A stretch of DNA of 47,751 nt from a virus: the IMG/VR virus record IMGVR_UViG_3300024518_002333, positions 1-47,751 of that record. One strand, written 5' to 3'. Shown piece after piece: positions 16,703-26,239 of the stretch. Below the pieces are notes generated by a model that was not told the origin of the DNA, made no database searches, and worked only from the letters and a program-made list of their open reading frames with translations. A program made the position numbers and the translations under genes. Every line of letters begins with the position of its first letter. Position 1 is the first letter of the stretch.

Positions 16703-17115
16703 GCCATAATTCCTTGGAATTGAAAAGTAAGTTCGCGATTACATTCTTTCCGCTTATTGACGGAAATCATGCTCAATGTTTGAGGAACGTAACGACCTGT
16801 GATAGTTTTCTCGCTACCTTCGTCATCGCCAAAGTGGAGCGTTAGAGCCGCGGGCCGATCTTGAAGGGTCGTGATAAGGAGATTCCGTAAACCTATCAGG
16901 TCAGGTCCGATTAACATATCTGTTGTGATCGACACGCGGACCGCACCATCGGTCCGCGATGTCGCATAGAACCTATTAGAGAACGTTTTGGCTACCTGTG
17001 ATTTCAGAAGCAGTGCGATTTCAAGATTGTTAATCGCTAGAACATTAAAATCAAGGCCGAGGTTAGCGGTACCTTCCTCAGGTAAAACTTCTAATGTGAA
17101 CTCGGAGCGCTTCAC
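16699..17115 (-). CDS. Probable minor tail protein, 138 aa
   Basis: It lies between the lectin-like tail protein and the tail-tip protein, overlapping both by four bases. The sequence is mainly beta-strand-like (FTLEVLPEEG, GAVRVSITTDML, RELTFQFQG). I assign it to the tail by position only. Confidence 0.65.
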   Translation of the reverse strand: MKRSEFTLEVLPEEGTANLGLDFNVLAINNLEIALLLKSQVAKTFSNRFYATSRTDGAVRVSITTDMLIGPDLIGLRNLLITTLQDRPAALTLHFGDDEGSEKTITGRYVPQTLSMISVNKRKECNRELTFQFQGIMA

Positions 17116-18536
17116 GGCGTCACCGGTACGGCAGGGGTTACGTTGTACTTGGCTCTTGCGAACACTTTAGGCGAAGCGATGGTGTCTGCTGCGGGTGTTC
17201 TGCGACCAGCGTTGTGGAAAGCTAGGGCTTGAGCTGCGGAAAGTTCCGAGGTCCACATGGCCATATTGTCCCAAACACAACGGACGCCGCTACAGGCTTG
17301 CGACACAATAATGTCGTCTGTGTTTGCACCTAAGCCCGTTCCGGTTGTCGGGGATAGTAGCGCGCCATCCACGTACAACTTGTAGTTAAATGAACTGTCT
17401 TGGACCAGCACAAAAGAATGACGGCTCTGTACGGGAAACACCCACTTCGTTATTTCTATGTCCGTTCCAACGTAGAAAGAGAAAGTGGTTTTCGTGCTAT
17501 CAGAAAAGGTGATAGCAGCCAAAATACCTGGGTCCGTGATCCCTTGGAAACGTAACAGTTCAAGGGTGTTACTAACAACGTCGGTTGCGTTAACTAACCA
17601 AAAAGCTGCCGACCACGCGGCGTTACCTAGCCAGTCATCAACACCACTATCGTAAGGTAGCGTTCCAATAGTCTTGTACCAGAAAGTATCGGGGAGCGGT
17701 GGAAACGTGTAGCTTGAGTTGTTATAAAACACTCCACGCTCACCAACAGTCGCAGCATCGGCAAACGCAGAAACATACCACCCACTAGCGTCAATGCCCC
17801 AAGGCAACACGTTCTGCTCCGTCGCGATGGGATTGTAGTTATTCACCGGTTGTGCGGGGTAATCGTCCTTGTCCATACGATAACCGTACCCAGAAACACT
17901 TAACGTGACCTCGAACCGGAAACCGTCAAGGGCGGTTATTGTAATATCTTCGTCGGTGATATAAGCTTCGTCGAGCGCGAGGTAGACGTAAGAGTCGTCA
18001 GCTTCTAGGACCACGCTACGCCCCACCATTTGAGGAATCTTGGTCCTGAAACTGTCAAACGTTTCGTACTCAGTGGGTTCCACGCTATCGGGGTTCTCGG
18101 GCGCGGGACGTGGTTTACCTACCGTCGTTCCTTGTAGCGTAGTAGTCACAGTCAGGTTGTGCCACTCAGTGTCGACACGTGGCGCGTTGTAGATAGGAAC
18201 GCGCAACGCATTTTCTTGCGCTTCTTGTTCGATATTGTCATCTAACGCCGGTGTGATTTCCACGTCCGAGAAAGCCATCTTCGTCGGAAGATACATGTTG
18301 ATGGGTGTTTTGTCTGCCGTGAGATTTGTGTCGATCGTTACTTGACTATTTTCTTCGTCAATAACCGTCACCTCATGTTCGCTGTAACTGCCGTCGGCGT
18401 AGTCAATGACAACCTCATCACCAGGGACGAAGAAGTCCCCGCGATTAGGCGGGAATTGCACCACAACATTGTTTAGGTCGATAGTCGCAGCTATAAGGGC
18501 CGCGACCCCACTTTTAATTAACAGTGAATCACTCAT
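17112..18536 (-). CDS. Tail protein with concanavalin/LamG-like domain
   Basis: The 474-residue protein follows the tape measure gene with an ATGA overlap. The C-terminal half (about 290-450) has the strand pattern of a LamG/ConA-like fold: WSAAFWLV, HSFVLVQDSS, YKLYVDGALL and VWDNMAMW. Such domains often bind carbohydrate. Placement at the tail tip suggests host-surface recognition. It carries a dispersed palindrome read as DLNNVVVQ. Confidence 0.72.
   Translation of the reverse strand: MSDSLLIKSGVAALIAATIDLNNVVVQFPPNRGDFFVPGDEVVIDYADGSYSEHEVTVIDEENSQVTIDTNLTADKTPINMYLPTKMAFSDVEITPALDDNIEQEAQENALRVPIYNAPRVDTEWHNLTVTTTLQGTTVGKPRPAPENPDSVEPTEYETFDSFRTKIPQMVGRSVVLEADDSYVYLALDEAYITDEDITITALDGFRFEVTLSVSGYGYRMDKDDYPAQPVNNYNPIATEQNVLPWGIDASGWYVSAFADAATVGERGVFYNNSSYTFPPLPDTFWYKTIGTLPYDSGVDDWLGNAAWSAAFWLVNATDVVSNTLELLRFQGITDPGILAAITFSDSTKTTFSFYVGTDIEITKWVFPVQSRHSFVLVQDSSFNYKLYVDGALLSPTTGTGLGANTDDIIVSQACSGVRCVWDNMAMWTSELSAAQALAFHNAGRRTPAADTIASPKVFARAKYNVTPAVPVTP
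18460..18478. repeat. Dispersed palindrome site 14
   Basis: ACCACAACATTGTTTAGGT is a full consensus match near the 5' end of the lectin-like tail gene. No further site occurs for 5.9 kb to the right, across the whole tape-measure gene. Confidence 0.9.
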
Positions 18537-21500
18537 CCTAACTTCAAAGCTCCCCGTCTAATTACTTTATTCAATTGCTTACCAAGCGCAATGACTTGAT
18601 TATCAGTATATGCTCCGTTAGCAGGTGCCGCGAGGTTCAAGTGAATGTCCCCTACAACCTGACTGCTATTCGTATTATTGTTAACCGGTGAACGGCCAGC
18701 GTTAATTGCCGCCAGTAGAGGCGCGTTCCTACTCGTGGCTTCGCTGTTAACGACATACTCACCAGGAGTTAACATAGCCGGAACGCTGTCCGTGTTACCC
18801 GATCCTGGGACTTGGCCACCTTCGTTGAAGAAAGAGGGTCGAACTGACGTCCACTCGCCAGCCGTTCCTGCTTTAGCGATCCCGTTGAAGTAGTCCCCAG
18901 AGACTTTTCTGAAACGGGGCACCGTCGCTTCTTGGTGCCGCTTTTGTTCGAGTGAGATTAAAGTTAATCTCGCCATATCCGTGCTCATTCTATTTAGACC
19001 GTGCAAGAGCGCGGCATTCGCGCTACGCCCCGCGCCTAGCTCACGCTCGACAAAATTAGATAGACCCTGTTGCACGTTTGATAAGGCGTTGTTAACGACG
19101 TCGGGGTTCTTATTTAGCGCACTAATCATACCAAAGTTCTTGCGCGACGCCTCAGCGCGCACAACGAACTCACCAGGAGTTAACCACGCGGGCACGGTGT
19201 CGCGATTACCCGCGCCTTTCACTCGACCACCTGTACTAAAGCCAGGAACTTCGCCGCCCTTATTGAAACGGGAAACCGTGTCGTCGAAGCGCGATTTTCC
19301 AGTAAACCGGCCGCTGGTGGTTTCGTCTGTTTTAATAACAGTTATTCGAGGATCAATACGCGCGGCCGCAGCAGCACCGCCCTCAAGCTGGGCCTTTAAT
19401 TCTCTTGCGGCACTGACGGTGTTGTCAAAAGCCGTTGGTAGCTTAGCAGCAGCTTCAAAAGTATTCTCTGTTGCGTCAGTAACTTCGTCAATCGCATTTT
19501 TAACAACGGGCGGAAGACCAGCCATTGTTCGCCAGCGGTTAAGTACCTCATCTGTCGCGACGCTGAGGTTTTGCGCCAACTTAACGAGTTTCTCGGGATC
19601 GCCCTCTGTTGCTTTGATAGCCTTGTTAATAACAAAGTTTTGGGCAGCGATTGCCGCTGTACTGTTTGTGTAGTCCTTCAATGTTTTGGCGCTTTTTGCC
19701 GCACGCTCGAAGAAGCCAGGGAGCGCGTCCAGCTTTTCAGCTTGCGCAACCATGTCTTTTAGTTCTTCTTTCCCTTCTTCGAGGGCTTTCGTCGCCGCCT
19801 TACGACTAGGCGCACCTGCCGCAATTAGTGCGATATTGTTACTAGATGCAGCATATACTTTTTCGAGAAGCGCGACACGTGCTTCTGCTTCAGTGATCTG
19901 AACATCCCAAGCCGCCCCGAACGCTTCTAGGTCGGCTAACACACCTTCAGTGAGCGGGATGGTTCCTTTGCTCACCATGTCTTGAAACGACTCAACTAGA
20001 CCTTGAACAGCAGGGGACGTGATTGCCTCAGACCCCTTAAGCGTGCTAGCGATATCCGCGACGGAGTTCGTCAAAGCCGATCGCAGTTTAGTCGTGTTAT
20101 CGGACAGCGCACCAACTAACTCAGTTTGGCCTTCACTGAAAGAGTTTGTTACTTTGTCAAAAGCGTTCTGTGTTGCGATGGCTACGCGCTCAGCCCCAAG
20201 TCGCACTTGTTCTGTGAACTGCGCTTGCAATTCGCGCAAGGCTTGCTGCGCTTCAAGAGTTGGATTCTCCCCAACTATTCGTCGCAGTTCTTCTAGGTTA
20301 GCTCTATTCTGTTTGTTGTCGCTAGCTAGCTCTTGTGGCGTGGCGTCGGGAAGAGCTTCACGCGTGCGTGTCAGTTCAGTTTGCGCAGCGTAAAAAGCTT
20401 TAAAGGTGGCTTTACGTGCGAGTAGGGCTTCGCGCTCAGCATCGATTCTTTTTTGGATGACGCCAGATATCTCAACCTCTTTAAGTCTTTGTTCTTCCAG
20501 CAGAGAGATGACTGCCCGTTTACTTTCCTCTAAGGCATCAAAACCGTAGGCGCCAGGTCCGTCTTTAAAACGCTCTTCTTGCAGCGCAACAATTTCTTGT
20601 GCGCGCGTCTTAGCCTGATCCCAGTACTTGCGCGCTTCGTCTAACTCGCCCTTATCGTAGAACTGAATAGCTGTTTCTTTGAGCGCTTGTGCGCGGGCAG
20701 TTAACGCGTCAATCTTAGCGTTAACTGTCTGTAAGTCCTCGAACTCAAGCTCGAACGTTAACTTACTCGCTTCGAGCTTAAAGTCAGGTTGTCCGTCTTC
20801 GATACTCTTGAGGTCGTCTTTCAGGTCGTCTAACGTCTGGGTGTCTAGCGCCTTTTCCATCGCTTTCAAGGCGCGTGTTGTGTTCTTAGCTGCAGAATCC
20901 CACGCCGCTGAAAGAATTTTAGTCGTTTCGAGACTCTTAGCGCGGTAACTAGCCGTGATCTTTAATGCCGATTGCGTGGACGCGATAACAGCTTGTGTGT
21001 AAATCACGCGTTGTTCTTTTTCGCGAACGATTGCTTTATTAGTCGCATCTGTAGCCTCGGCTATTAGGCGCGCGTCCCTTAAATTCTGCTTCGCCGCTTC
21101 TTGGGACTTATGCTTCATGTAAACATAAGCAGCTCCCGCGCCCACCACTGCGGCGGTTAAGCCGACGATGGAGGTTAAGTACGTTGTTGTCAACGCTTTT
21201 AGAACGCTTTGTGCGGCGGCCAACTTTTTCCAAGCTTCCGTGAGTAAGATCGCTTTTTGGGTTAGTTTGACGAAAATCCCTTTCGAGATAAGGGCGGCAA
21301 AAGTAATCGCTACCGCTTTACCGAGAACTTTGACGGCGTTAGTGAGGCCGCCGAAAGCCTCAGTCATTTCGACGAGACGAGATAAAGCCTCACGCCCAAG
21401 ATCGACGGTGAAAAAGTTCTTAAGTTTCTGCAACTCGATCTCTGCGCGTCTGGCAGGGATGTCGAAAGCGCGTTTTGTTGCCTCGTCGTAAGCGGCGGCG

Positions 21501-23176
21501 GACTCGAAAAGTATCTCCGAATAGTCTGACGCAAACGTCTTGAGACTCTCTACGGAGGTCAAACCCGCAAAACCTACGATGCCGCGGACCCGTGAGAATA
21601 ATTTACCTATTTCAGTGGTACTGCCTTTAGTGGCGTCAGCCATCTTCTTAACAAGACCAATCCAACCCTCAGCCGCGACAGCTTGTTCTGCAGTCTCGTA
21701 ACCAAATTGATTCAACAAATCGGTCATTTCACCCGTAGGTTTAATAAGCTTCAGCATCACGTTCCGCAGGAGCGTCATGGCTGTCGCCTCTTTAACCCCT
21801 TGCGTTGTCAGAGTGGTCAAAGAAGCACCCACTTCGGCAAAAGAGACACCTAACTGCGAACTAAGAATAGTTATATTACCAAGATCGTTAGCGATGTTCT
21901 TCAAACGGATTCGACCCAACTCAACAATTTTAAAGAGTTGGGCTGAGACTTCACCAGCGTGCTCAGCAGACTGTCCATAGGAATTGAGCACAGACGATAG
22001 CGCATTCACAGCGTCAGCGTTACTAGAAACAGCCGTGATAGCCAAACGCAAGGATTCTCGTAAGAAGCTCGTGGTGTTTGCGGCATCCACAACCTGATTA
22101 GACAGGGCTTGATAAGCGCCTTCGGCAATCTCCAATGTCGATTGCGGGAAGGCGTCTGATAGCTCACGTAATTCCTTAGCCCAGTCGTTTACTGACTTTG
22201 AGCTGTCTTGGGAAATGGTGCGAATCTCCGCGATACTCTTCTCGAAGTCCGCAGCAAGTGTGATCCCCTCCCGAATGGCGGTAGCTGACTGCGTAAACGC
22301 GCGGTACGTTAAATGTGTCGCAAAGAATCGGGCGTATGAGCGCCAAGACAAGGTAACTTTGTTAATATTTGTTAAACTTTGGGTCGCCCAGCGTTCCTGC
22401 GCACGACCAACTTCTCTGTATCTTGCGACAAGATCAGTAATAGCTGCGCCCGCTCTACGGGTAGCTGCCGTGTAAGTGACCAGTTTACCTTTGGCCGCGT
22501 CACTGACCATTTCTCGAAGTTTTCTGCCCGCAATACCGCTTTGTGCTGCGACCTTATGTAGTGCTGTTTCGAGCTTTGCGGCCTCGTTAATGGCTTTTTG
22601 CGTTTTGAGGTCTAAAGGAACGGCTCGCTGAAGTGCTCCAACAGTGGTGTCGCCGCGCAGATTCCCGACTAAGTTTTGACGAGATTGTGCGCGCGATGCT
22701 GCGGCATTCTTTTTGTTTTGCTCCGCGGTTACTTTCCGTAAGGCGGCAGCCTGTTCCGCGTAAACCGTATTCAATCCGGCCATGCTGCGCGCAAGGCTTT
22801 CGGTGTTGCGTTCAGTCTTTTCCTGCGTAGCCAACACGCCTTTTTGGGTGTCCGCGTTCGCCTTCATTGTAGTATTCAAAGCATCCGATGCTTTGATCTG
22901 ATCGCGAACAGCTTCGGTATTTTTTCTAGTCTGGGTCGTGTTCTTACCTGTGTTCCGCGAATTAGTTTTCATTAACTCGCTATTGCGATCCGTGGCGTCC
23001 CGCAGCTTCTTCTGCCAGTCAATGAGACGCTCAGTCTTTTTAATAACGCCCTCGTTCGTCTTGTTGAGCGTCTCCGACGACTTATCGAGTTTCAGTAGTG
23101 CACCGTTGACCGCATCCAAAGCCTTAACGGTTTTGGATGTGTCTAAGTTATATTCTTGATTGACGTTATTTGCCAT
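18533..23176 (-). CDS. Tail tape measure protein, 1547 aa
   Basis: The length, position after the chaperone genes, and long helical, Ala/Lys/Glu/Gln-rich composition identify the tape measure protein. It sets tail length and helps DNA entry. A conserved tape-measure core lies near 290-560 (SVNDWAKELRELSDAFPQST and later SLTTLTTQGV). A hydrophobic segment near 675-700 (LTAAVVGAGAAYVYM) may be membrane-active. Two copies of a GxVPGxG...VPAxLTPGExVV module occur near the C-terminus. At about 1.5 angstrom per residue the tail would be near 230 nm, an inference. The gene contains none of the dispersed palindromes. Confidence 0.93.
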   Translation of the reverse strand: MANNVNQEYNLDTSKTVKALDAVNGALLKLDKSSETLNKTNEGVIKKTERLIDWQKKLRDATDRNSELMKTNSRNTGKNTTQTRKNTEAVRDQIKASDALNTTMKANADTQKGVLATQEKTERNTESLARSMAGLNTVYAEQAAALRKVTAEQNKKNAAASRAQSRQNLVGNLRGDTTVGALQRAVPLDLKTQKAINEAAKLETALHKVAAQSGIAGRKLREMVSDAAKGKLVTYTAATRRAGAAITDLVARYREVGRAQERWATQSLTNINKVTLSWRSYARFFATHLTYRAFTQSATAIREGITLAADFEKSIAEIRTISQDSSKSVNDWAKELRELSDAFPQSTLEIAEGAYQALSNQVVDAANTTSFLRESLRLAITAVSSNADAVNALSSVLNSYGQSAEHAGEVSAQLFKIVELGRIRLKNIANDLGNITILSSQLGVSFAEVGASLTTLTTQGVKEATAMTLLRNVMLKLIKPTGEMTDLLNQFGYETAEQAVAAEGWIGLVKKMADATKGSTTEIGKLFSRVRGIVGFAGLTSVESLKTFASDYSEILFESAAAYDEATKRAFDIPARRAEIELQKLKNFFTVDLGREALSRLVEMTEAFGGLTNAVKVLGKAVAITFAALISKGIFVKLTQKAILLTEAWKKLAAAQSVLKALTTTYLTSIVGLTAAVVGAGAAYVYMKHKSQEAAKQNLRDARLIAEATDATNKAIVREKEQRVIYTQAVIASTQSALKITASYRAKSLETTKILSAAWDSAAKNTTRALKAMEKALDTQTLDDLKDDLKSIEDGQPDFKLEASKLTFELEFEDLQTVNAKIDALTARAQALKETAIQFYDKGELDEARKYWDQAKTRAQEIVALQEERFKDGPGAYGFDALEESKRAVISLLEEQRLKEVEISGVIQKRIDAEREALLARKATFKAFYAAQTELTRTREALPDATPQELASDNKQNRANLEELRRIVGENPTLEAQQALRELQAQFTEQVRLGAERVAIATQNAFDKVTNSFSEGQTELVGALSDNTTKLRSALTNSVADIASTLKGSEAITSPAVQGLVESFQDMVSKGTIPLTEGVLADLEAFGAAWDVQITEAEARVALLEKVYAASSNNIALIAAGAPSRKAATKALEEGKEELKDMVAQAEKLDALPGFFERAAKSAKTLKDYTNSTAAIAAQNFVINKAIKATEGDPEKLVKLAQNLSVATDEVLNRWRTMAGLPPVVKNAIDEVTDATENTFEAAAKLPTAFDNTVSAARELKAQLEGGAAAAARIDPRITVIKTDETTSGRFTGKSRFDDTVSRFNKGGEVPGFSTGGRVKGAGNRDTVPAWLTPGEFVVRAEASRKNFGMISALNKNPDVVNNALSNVQQGLSNFVERELGAGRSANAALLHGLNRMSTDMARLTLISLEQKRHQEATVPRFRKVSGDYFNGIAKAGTAGEWTSVRPSFFNEGGQVPGSGNTDSVPAMLTPGEYVVNSEATSRNAPLLAAINAGRSPVNNNTNSSQVVGDIHLNLAAPANGAYTDNQVIALGKQLNKVIRRGALKLG

Positions 23177-23180
23177 TATT

Positions 23181-23756
23181 TTAACTGTATTCGAGGACTA
23201 TGTGCATTCCACGCACTAGGAGTGTGGAGGCGATTTTAGGAACCCGTTCGTGCATCTCTTGCGCGAGAAGCGTCATCCCTTTGTCTTGTGAGTTCCAAGG
23301 CGTAGGGTTCCAGTGGTGAGAAGCGGCTGGTTTTGTAGAGGCAGGTGGTGGACCACTCACGGCAAAATTATCGTTCTGGCCAAAATAAGGCACGGCGGAC
23401 TTCACGCGTACGGTGTAGCTCTTTTGTCCAGGCTTAGGGTCTGAAATGAAGAAACTACCTTCGCTCAAGCCTTTTTGAATTTGGTCGACAATCTTGTAAA
23501 CACGTTTCTTGCCTTCTTTCGTCGTGTAATCTACTGTTTTCGGGACTTGAATGTTCAATTGAATGCCAAGAGCTTGGGCCGCAGGCAGGAGTGATCCTGC
23601 GCTGCGGCCCGTCCAAACAGAGATAGACGCATACATTTCACGCACAGCTTTTCGGGAAGCGATTTCGAGTTGATTGTGCAGTTCGCGAGCCATAGCCTCA
23701 GAAGTGGGTTTCCACTTCTGATGGCGTATTCTAAATTTAGTCGCGCTGTTGATCAT
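23181..23756 (-). CDS. Hypothetical tail-assembly protein, 191 aa
   Basis: It lies between the frameshifted chaperone and the tape measure, and its ATG at 23756 overlaps the chaperone extension by 20 bases. The N-terminus is basic and helical (KFRIRHQKWKPTSEAMAREL); a GPPPASTKPAASHHWNP linker follows. No family is recognised. Its position suggests a tail-assembly or minor structural role. Confidence 0.65.
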   Translation of the reverse strand: MINSATKFRIRHQKWKPTSEAMARELHNQLEIASRKAVREMYASISVWTGRSAGSLLPAAQALGIQLNIQVPKTVDYTTKEGKKRVYKIVDQIQKGLSEGSFFISDPKPGQKSYTVRVKSAVPYFGQNDNFAVSGPPPASTKPAASHHWNPTPWNSQDKGMTLLAQEMHERVPKIASTLLVRGMHIVLEYS

Positions 23757-23949
23757 ACTCTTCTTCGTCTCTTATTCCGGCATATGCTAAAATTTGTCCT
23801 TGGGCTAATGCGTGATTAGCGTCCCACTCTTTCTTAACGCCTGGCGGTACTAGTCCGAGGCGCTCGCAGGCTCTCCATTTGGCGTACTCGGCGGTTCGGA
23901 ACGGCGCGAGGAATTGACGGGGTCGCGAGGTTCCGCTCCAGGCAAAAAA
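23737..23949 (-). CDS. Tail assembly chaperone frameshift extension (GT-type)
   Basis: After the slippery heptamer T TTT TTG, the -1 frame is open from 23949 to the TAA at 23737-23739. It encodes FFAWSGTSRPRQFLAPFRTA, then EYAKWRACERLGL and an acidic end. It has no start codon and is made only as a fusion to the upstream chaperone. A short minor product that appears only by -1 slippage is the conserved design of the lambda G/GT chaperones that bind the tape measure. Confidence 0.8.
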   Translation of the reverse strand, partial: FFAWSGTSRPRQFLAPFRTAEYAKWRACERLGLVPPGVKKEWDANHALAQGQILAYAGIRDEEEYDQQRD

Positions 23950-24386
23950 GTGCCACGGGATTCCTTCACAATACTGTCAGACAGCGCGTTAGCGTCCATT
24001 CCGAGATTGCTCAGTTGCACGCCGATAGCTTCGGGATATCCGACGCTCTTGAACTCACCTGTAAGGGTGTCAAAGGTCAGCGTCAAGTAATCATCGAATT
24101 TGATCTGATCCCATTCCAAACCTTCCGTGGCAAGAAGCGATTTAGCGATAAGCCAAACGGTGCGCGCTTCGGCCCACGTGTTGAACTCTTTTCGGTACTT
24201 CTTGTCATTGGGAATGGGAATCACTTCGCCACTGGCCAACGTCTTTTTTGGAATGGTCGGTTGAGGGAAGGTCTTTTCAAAGTCTTCCAAGTCGGTGACG
24301 GGCTCTGCGCGGAACTCGACCTCACTGTCCATAAAATTGACAAAGAGGGTTTTATATGGTTTTGGGTCTAAGCCTTTAATTTTCAT
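23850..24386 (-). CDS. Tail assembly chaperone (G-type), unshifted product
   Basis: The 178-residue unshifted protein starts at 24386 with AGGAG upstream and ends at 23850. It sits between the tail tube and the tape measure, where siphoviruses encode the chaperone pair. Its last third is low-complexity (PGAEPRDPVNSSRRSEPPST), as expected for read-through past the slip site. The shifted product replaces this tail with an ordered extension. Confidence 0.85.
   Translation of the reverse strand: MKIKGLDPKPYKTLFVNFMDSEVEFRAEPVTDLEDFEKTFPQPTIPKKTLASGEVIPIPNDKKYRKEFNTWAEARTVWLIAKSLLATEGLEWDQIKFDDYLTLTFDTLTGEFKSVGYPEAIGVQLSNLGMDANALSDSIVKESRGTFLPGAEPRDPVNSSRRSEPPSTPNGEPASASD
23943..23949 (-). promoter_or_regulatory. 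Programmed -1 ribosomal frameshift site
   Basis: Minus-strand T TTT TTG is a canonical X XXY YYZ slippery heptamer in frame with the chaperone gene. Slippage by -1 opens a 70-codon extension. Confidence 0.8.
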
Positions 24387-24410
24387 CTTGTTCTCCTAGG
24401 GTTAAAGGGT

Positions 24411-24445
24411 GCTCAAGCACCTAAACAATGTTTAGGTGCTTGAGC
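24411..24445. repeat. Extended 35-base palindrome after the tail tube gene
   Basis: Dispersed palindrome site 15 (24419-24437, ACCTAAACAATGTTTAGGT) is extended by perfectly paired GCTCAAGC arms to 17 bp each side of one central base. It starts seven bases after the tail tube stop. There is no T run, so it looks like a 3'-end hairpin, pause or binding site rather than a standard terminator. Confidence 0.88.
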
Positions 24446-24451
24446 TAGGTT

Positions 24452-25186
24452 TTAGCTACCGTAACGTGCAATTACGGGCTCCAGAACGTTACAACGTCCT
24501 GTTGCTTCAAGAGCGTTATTGCTCATGTCGCCAGCAATCTCGTCCCAACGGAACATCGGGAAGATGTACAGCTCACTGGGGTCCGTCAGCGTGGCGCAAT
24601 CAGGTTCATTGTAAACAACAATGTCCACAGCGAACTTTTCGCACAGCTCGCCGGCAGAAATCCACGCCGCCGCTTCGCCGATGTTCTTCAGCGCTTCGTA
24701 AGGTCGCGGTGCTGAGCCGCCAATGCGGTCAATCAACGCGTCCCAGACGATTGAGAAGGAAACATCCATCGGTTGCTCGTCGCCGCTCACAACAGTGTCG
24801 AGACTACGCTTGTTCAAGCGGTACTCGTTAGCGTCTTTCGTGCTCCAAGTGATATTACCTTCGCCGATGTTGATTTCAACTTCGTTCGGGCTCTGCCGAC
24901 CGAAGACAGCGGCATCGATCCATGCTTCGGTAGAAGCGCGGTCGAGCGTCAATTCGTCGGCGTCGATTTTCGTAATCCAATAGCGCGGTCGGAAACCGGT
25001 ACTATCGGGCGAAATCCAATCACCCACCGCCAAACCTTCTGCGGCGACACCGCCAGTGGCAAGGGTCACAGTTGTGTCCCCTACGCTGACTGCGCCGTCC
25101 AAAAGGGCGGTGGAGGCGATTGCTTTACCATCAAGAATCTTGATGGTCACATTCTTCAAGTCAATACGTGCAAGTTTAGGTGCCAT
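24452..25186 (-). CDS. Major tail tube protein
   Basis: The 244-residue protein begins MAPKLARIDLKNVTIKILDG. It has a beta-rich body with an inserted Ig-like stretch (GDTTVTLATGGVAAEGLAVG). It lies directly before the chaperone pair, the standard place for the tail tube. The start has GGAG upstream in its leader. The gene is followed at once by the extended palindrome 24411-24445, as is the capsid gene by a similar one. Confidence 0.85.
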   Translation of the reverse strand: MAPKLARIDLKNVTIKILDGKAIASTALLDGAVSVGDTTVTLATGGVAAEGLAVGDWISPDSTGFRPRYWITKIDADELTLDRASTEAWIDAAVFGRQSPNEVEINIGEGNITWSTKDANEYRLNKRSLDTVVSGDEQPMDVSFSIVWDALIDRIGGSAPRPYEALKNIGEAAAWISAGELCEKFAVDIVVYNEPDCATLTDPSELYIFPMFRWDEIAGDMSNNALEATGRCNVLEPVIARYGS

Positions 25187-25270
25187 GACTTATTCTCCGT
25201 TTAGTGTTCAGTGGCCCTCAGTTAAACCCTTATCAAGACCTGAGGTAATCTCGCGGGGTGGTGAGCAATT

Positions 25271-25768
25271 CTATCCGTTTCTCGCGTATTCGAGAAAGTA
25301 ACGACCTTCGACGGTCGACTGTAAAATGGGTACGTTAGGGTCAATCTGACCAAAATTCTTGACCTGCATCGGACGTCTTTTACTCTTCTCGGCGTAGAGA
25401 GTTCCTACGACTTCCCAAGGAGAATTAAGACCCTTTTCGATCTTGTAAAGAGGTAAGCAGTCCGTGAACAACTGCCGGACTGTGTCCACGCGCTCGTCGT
25501 GCTTAAACACATCGCGTGCTTCTTTTGACGTGATCACCAAAATGTTGACTTCAAAACCGTGCTTCTCGTAAATATGCTGAGATTGCGTCCAAGGTCCGTC
25601 GATACGTAACTCTATGCGCTCCAACGTGTCGGGATTGTCGCCAGCGTTGCCGTCTTGAAACTGTCCTTGGATGTACGGGTACTTGTTGTTCACGAAAACA
25701 CCTTTAAAGTGCTCAAGAAACGTGGCGAGGCACCAGCGACGTAGATTTGTGTTAGGCGGTAAAGACAT
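25271..25768 (-). CDS. Probable tail terminator/completion protein, 165 aa
   Basis: I place the start at the ATG at 25768 (MSLPPNTNLRRW), preceded by GGAGGG, overlapping the neighbouring gene by 17 bases. Its place between the neck protein and the tail tube fits a tail terminator. I see beta strands (FEVNILVITS, GLNSPWEVVGTLY) but no diagnostic motif. Confidence 0.7.
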   Translation of the reverse strand: MSLPPNTNLRRWCLATFLEHFKGVFVNNKYPYIQGQFQDGNAGDNPDTLERIELRIDGPWTQSQHIYEKHGFEVNILVITSKEARDVFKHDERVDTVRQLFTDCLPLYKIEKGLNSPWEVVGTLYAEKSKRRPMQVKNFGQIDPNVPILQSTVEGRYFLEYARNG

Positions 25769-26183
25769 CTTTAATCCCTCCCACTGCTTCGATCCGAAAA
25801 ATGAAACCAAGATTAAAGTCTGTTGGTTTAATTTCCTTGATGCCGTAACGCACACGATCGACGATCATCTCGTCGTCGATAGCTGGCACGAAACCCTTTA
25901 GGTCGCCGCCGTCAATTAAAATAAAGCGCATGGTGACGTCAAAATAACCACCTTGCGTGAAATTGTTATTTGCTGCGATGTAGTCGAGGTCGTAGAAGAA
26001 TTTACGCAAGGTACTGGCGGGCATTGGAATGGCCTTCCGCACAACCAATTGCTTTTTCTTAACTACCTGTTTACCCGAAACAACATCGAAGTCTGATTCC
26101 TCGCGGGCAGAGACAATAGTAACCCTTTCGCCGTTCTTCTTCAAGCGGCGTAAGTTACCTTTAACTGTTTTGCGAGTGTTCAT
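25752..26183 (-). CDS. Probable neck/head-closure protein, 143 aa
   Basis: This gene follows the major capsid gene and precedes the tail terminator. The product is basic at the start (MNTRKTVKGNLRRLKKNG) and beta-rich later (GYFDVTMRFILIDGGD). The assignment as a head-tail joining protein is from gene order. Confidence 0.65.
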   Translation of the reverse strand: MNTRKTVKGNLRRLKKNGERVTIVSAREESDFDVVSGKQVVKKKQLVVRKAIPMPASTLRKFFYDLDYIAANNNFTQGGYFDVTMRFILIDGGDLKGFVPAIDDEMIVDRVRYGIKEIKPTDFNLGFIFRIEAVGGIKDVFTA

Positions 26184-26202
26184 TGGATAAATAAAGAGGG
26201 GT

Positions 26203-26233
26203 CCGGCGACCTAAACAATGTTTAGGTCGCCGG
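26203..26233. repeat. Extended 31-base palindrome after the major capsid gene
   Basis: Dispersed palindrome site 16 (26209-26227, ACCTAAACAATGTTTAGGT) is extended by CCGGCG arms to 15 bp each side of one central base. It begins six bases after the capsid stop codon. It mirrors the element downstream of the tail tube gene. Confidence 0.88.
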
Positions 26234-26239
26234 TGGCTG

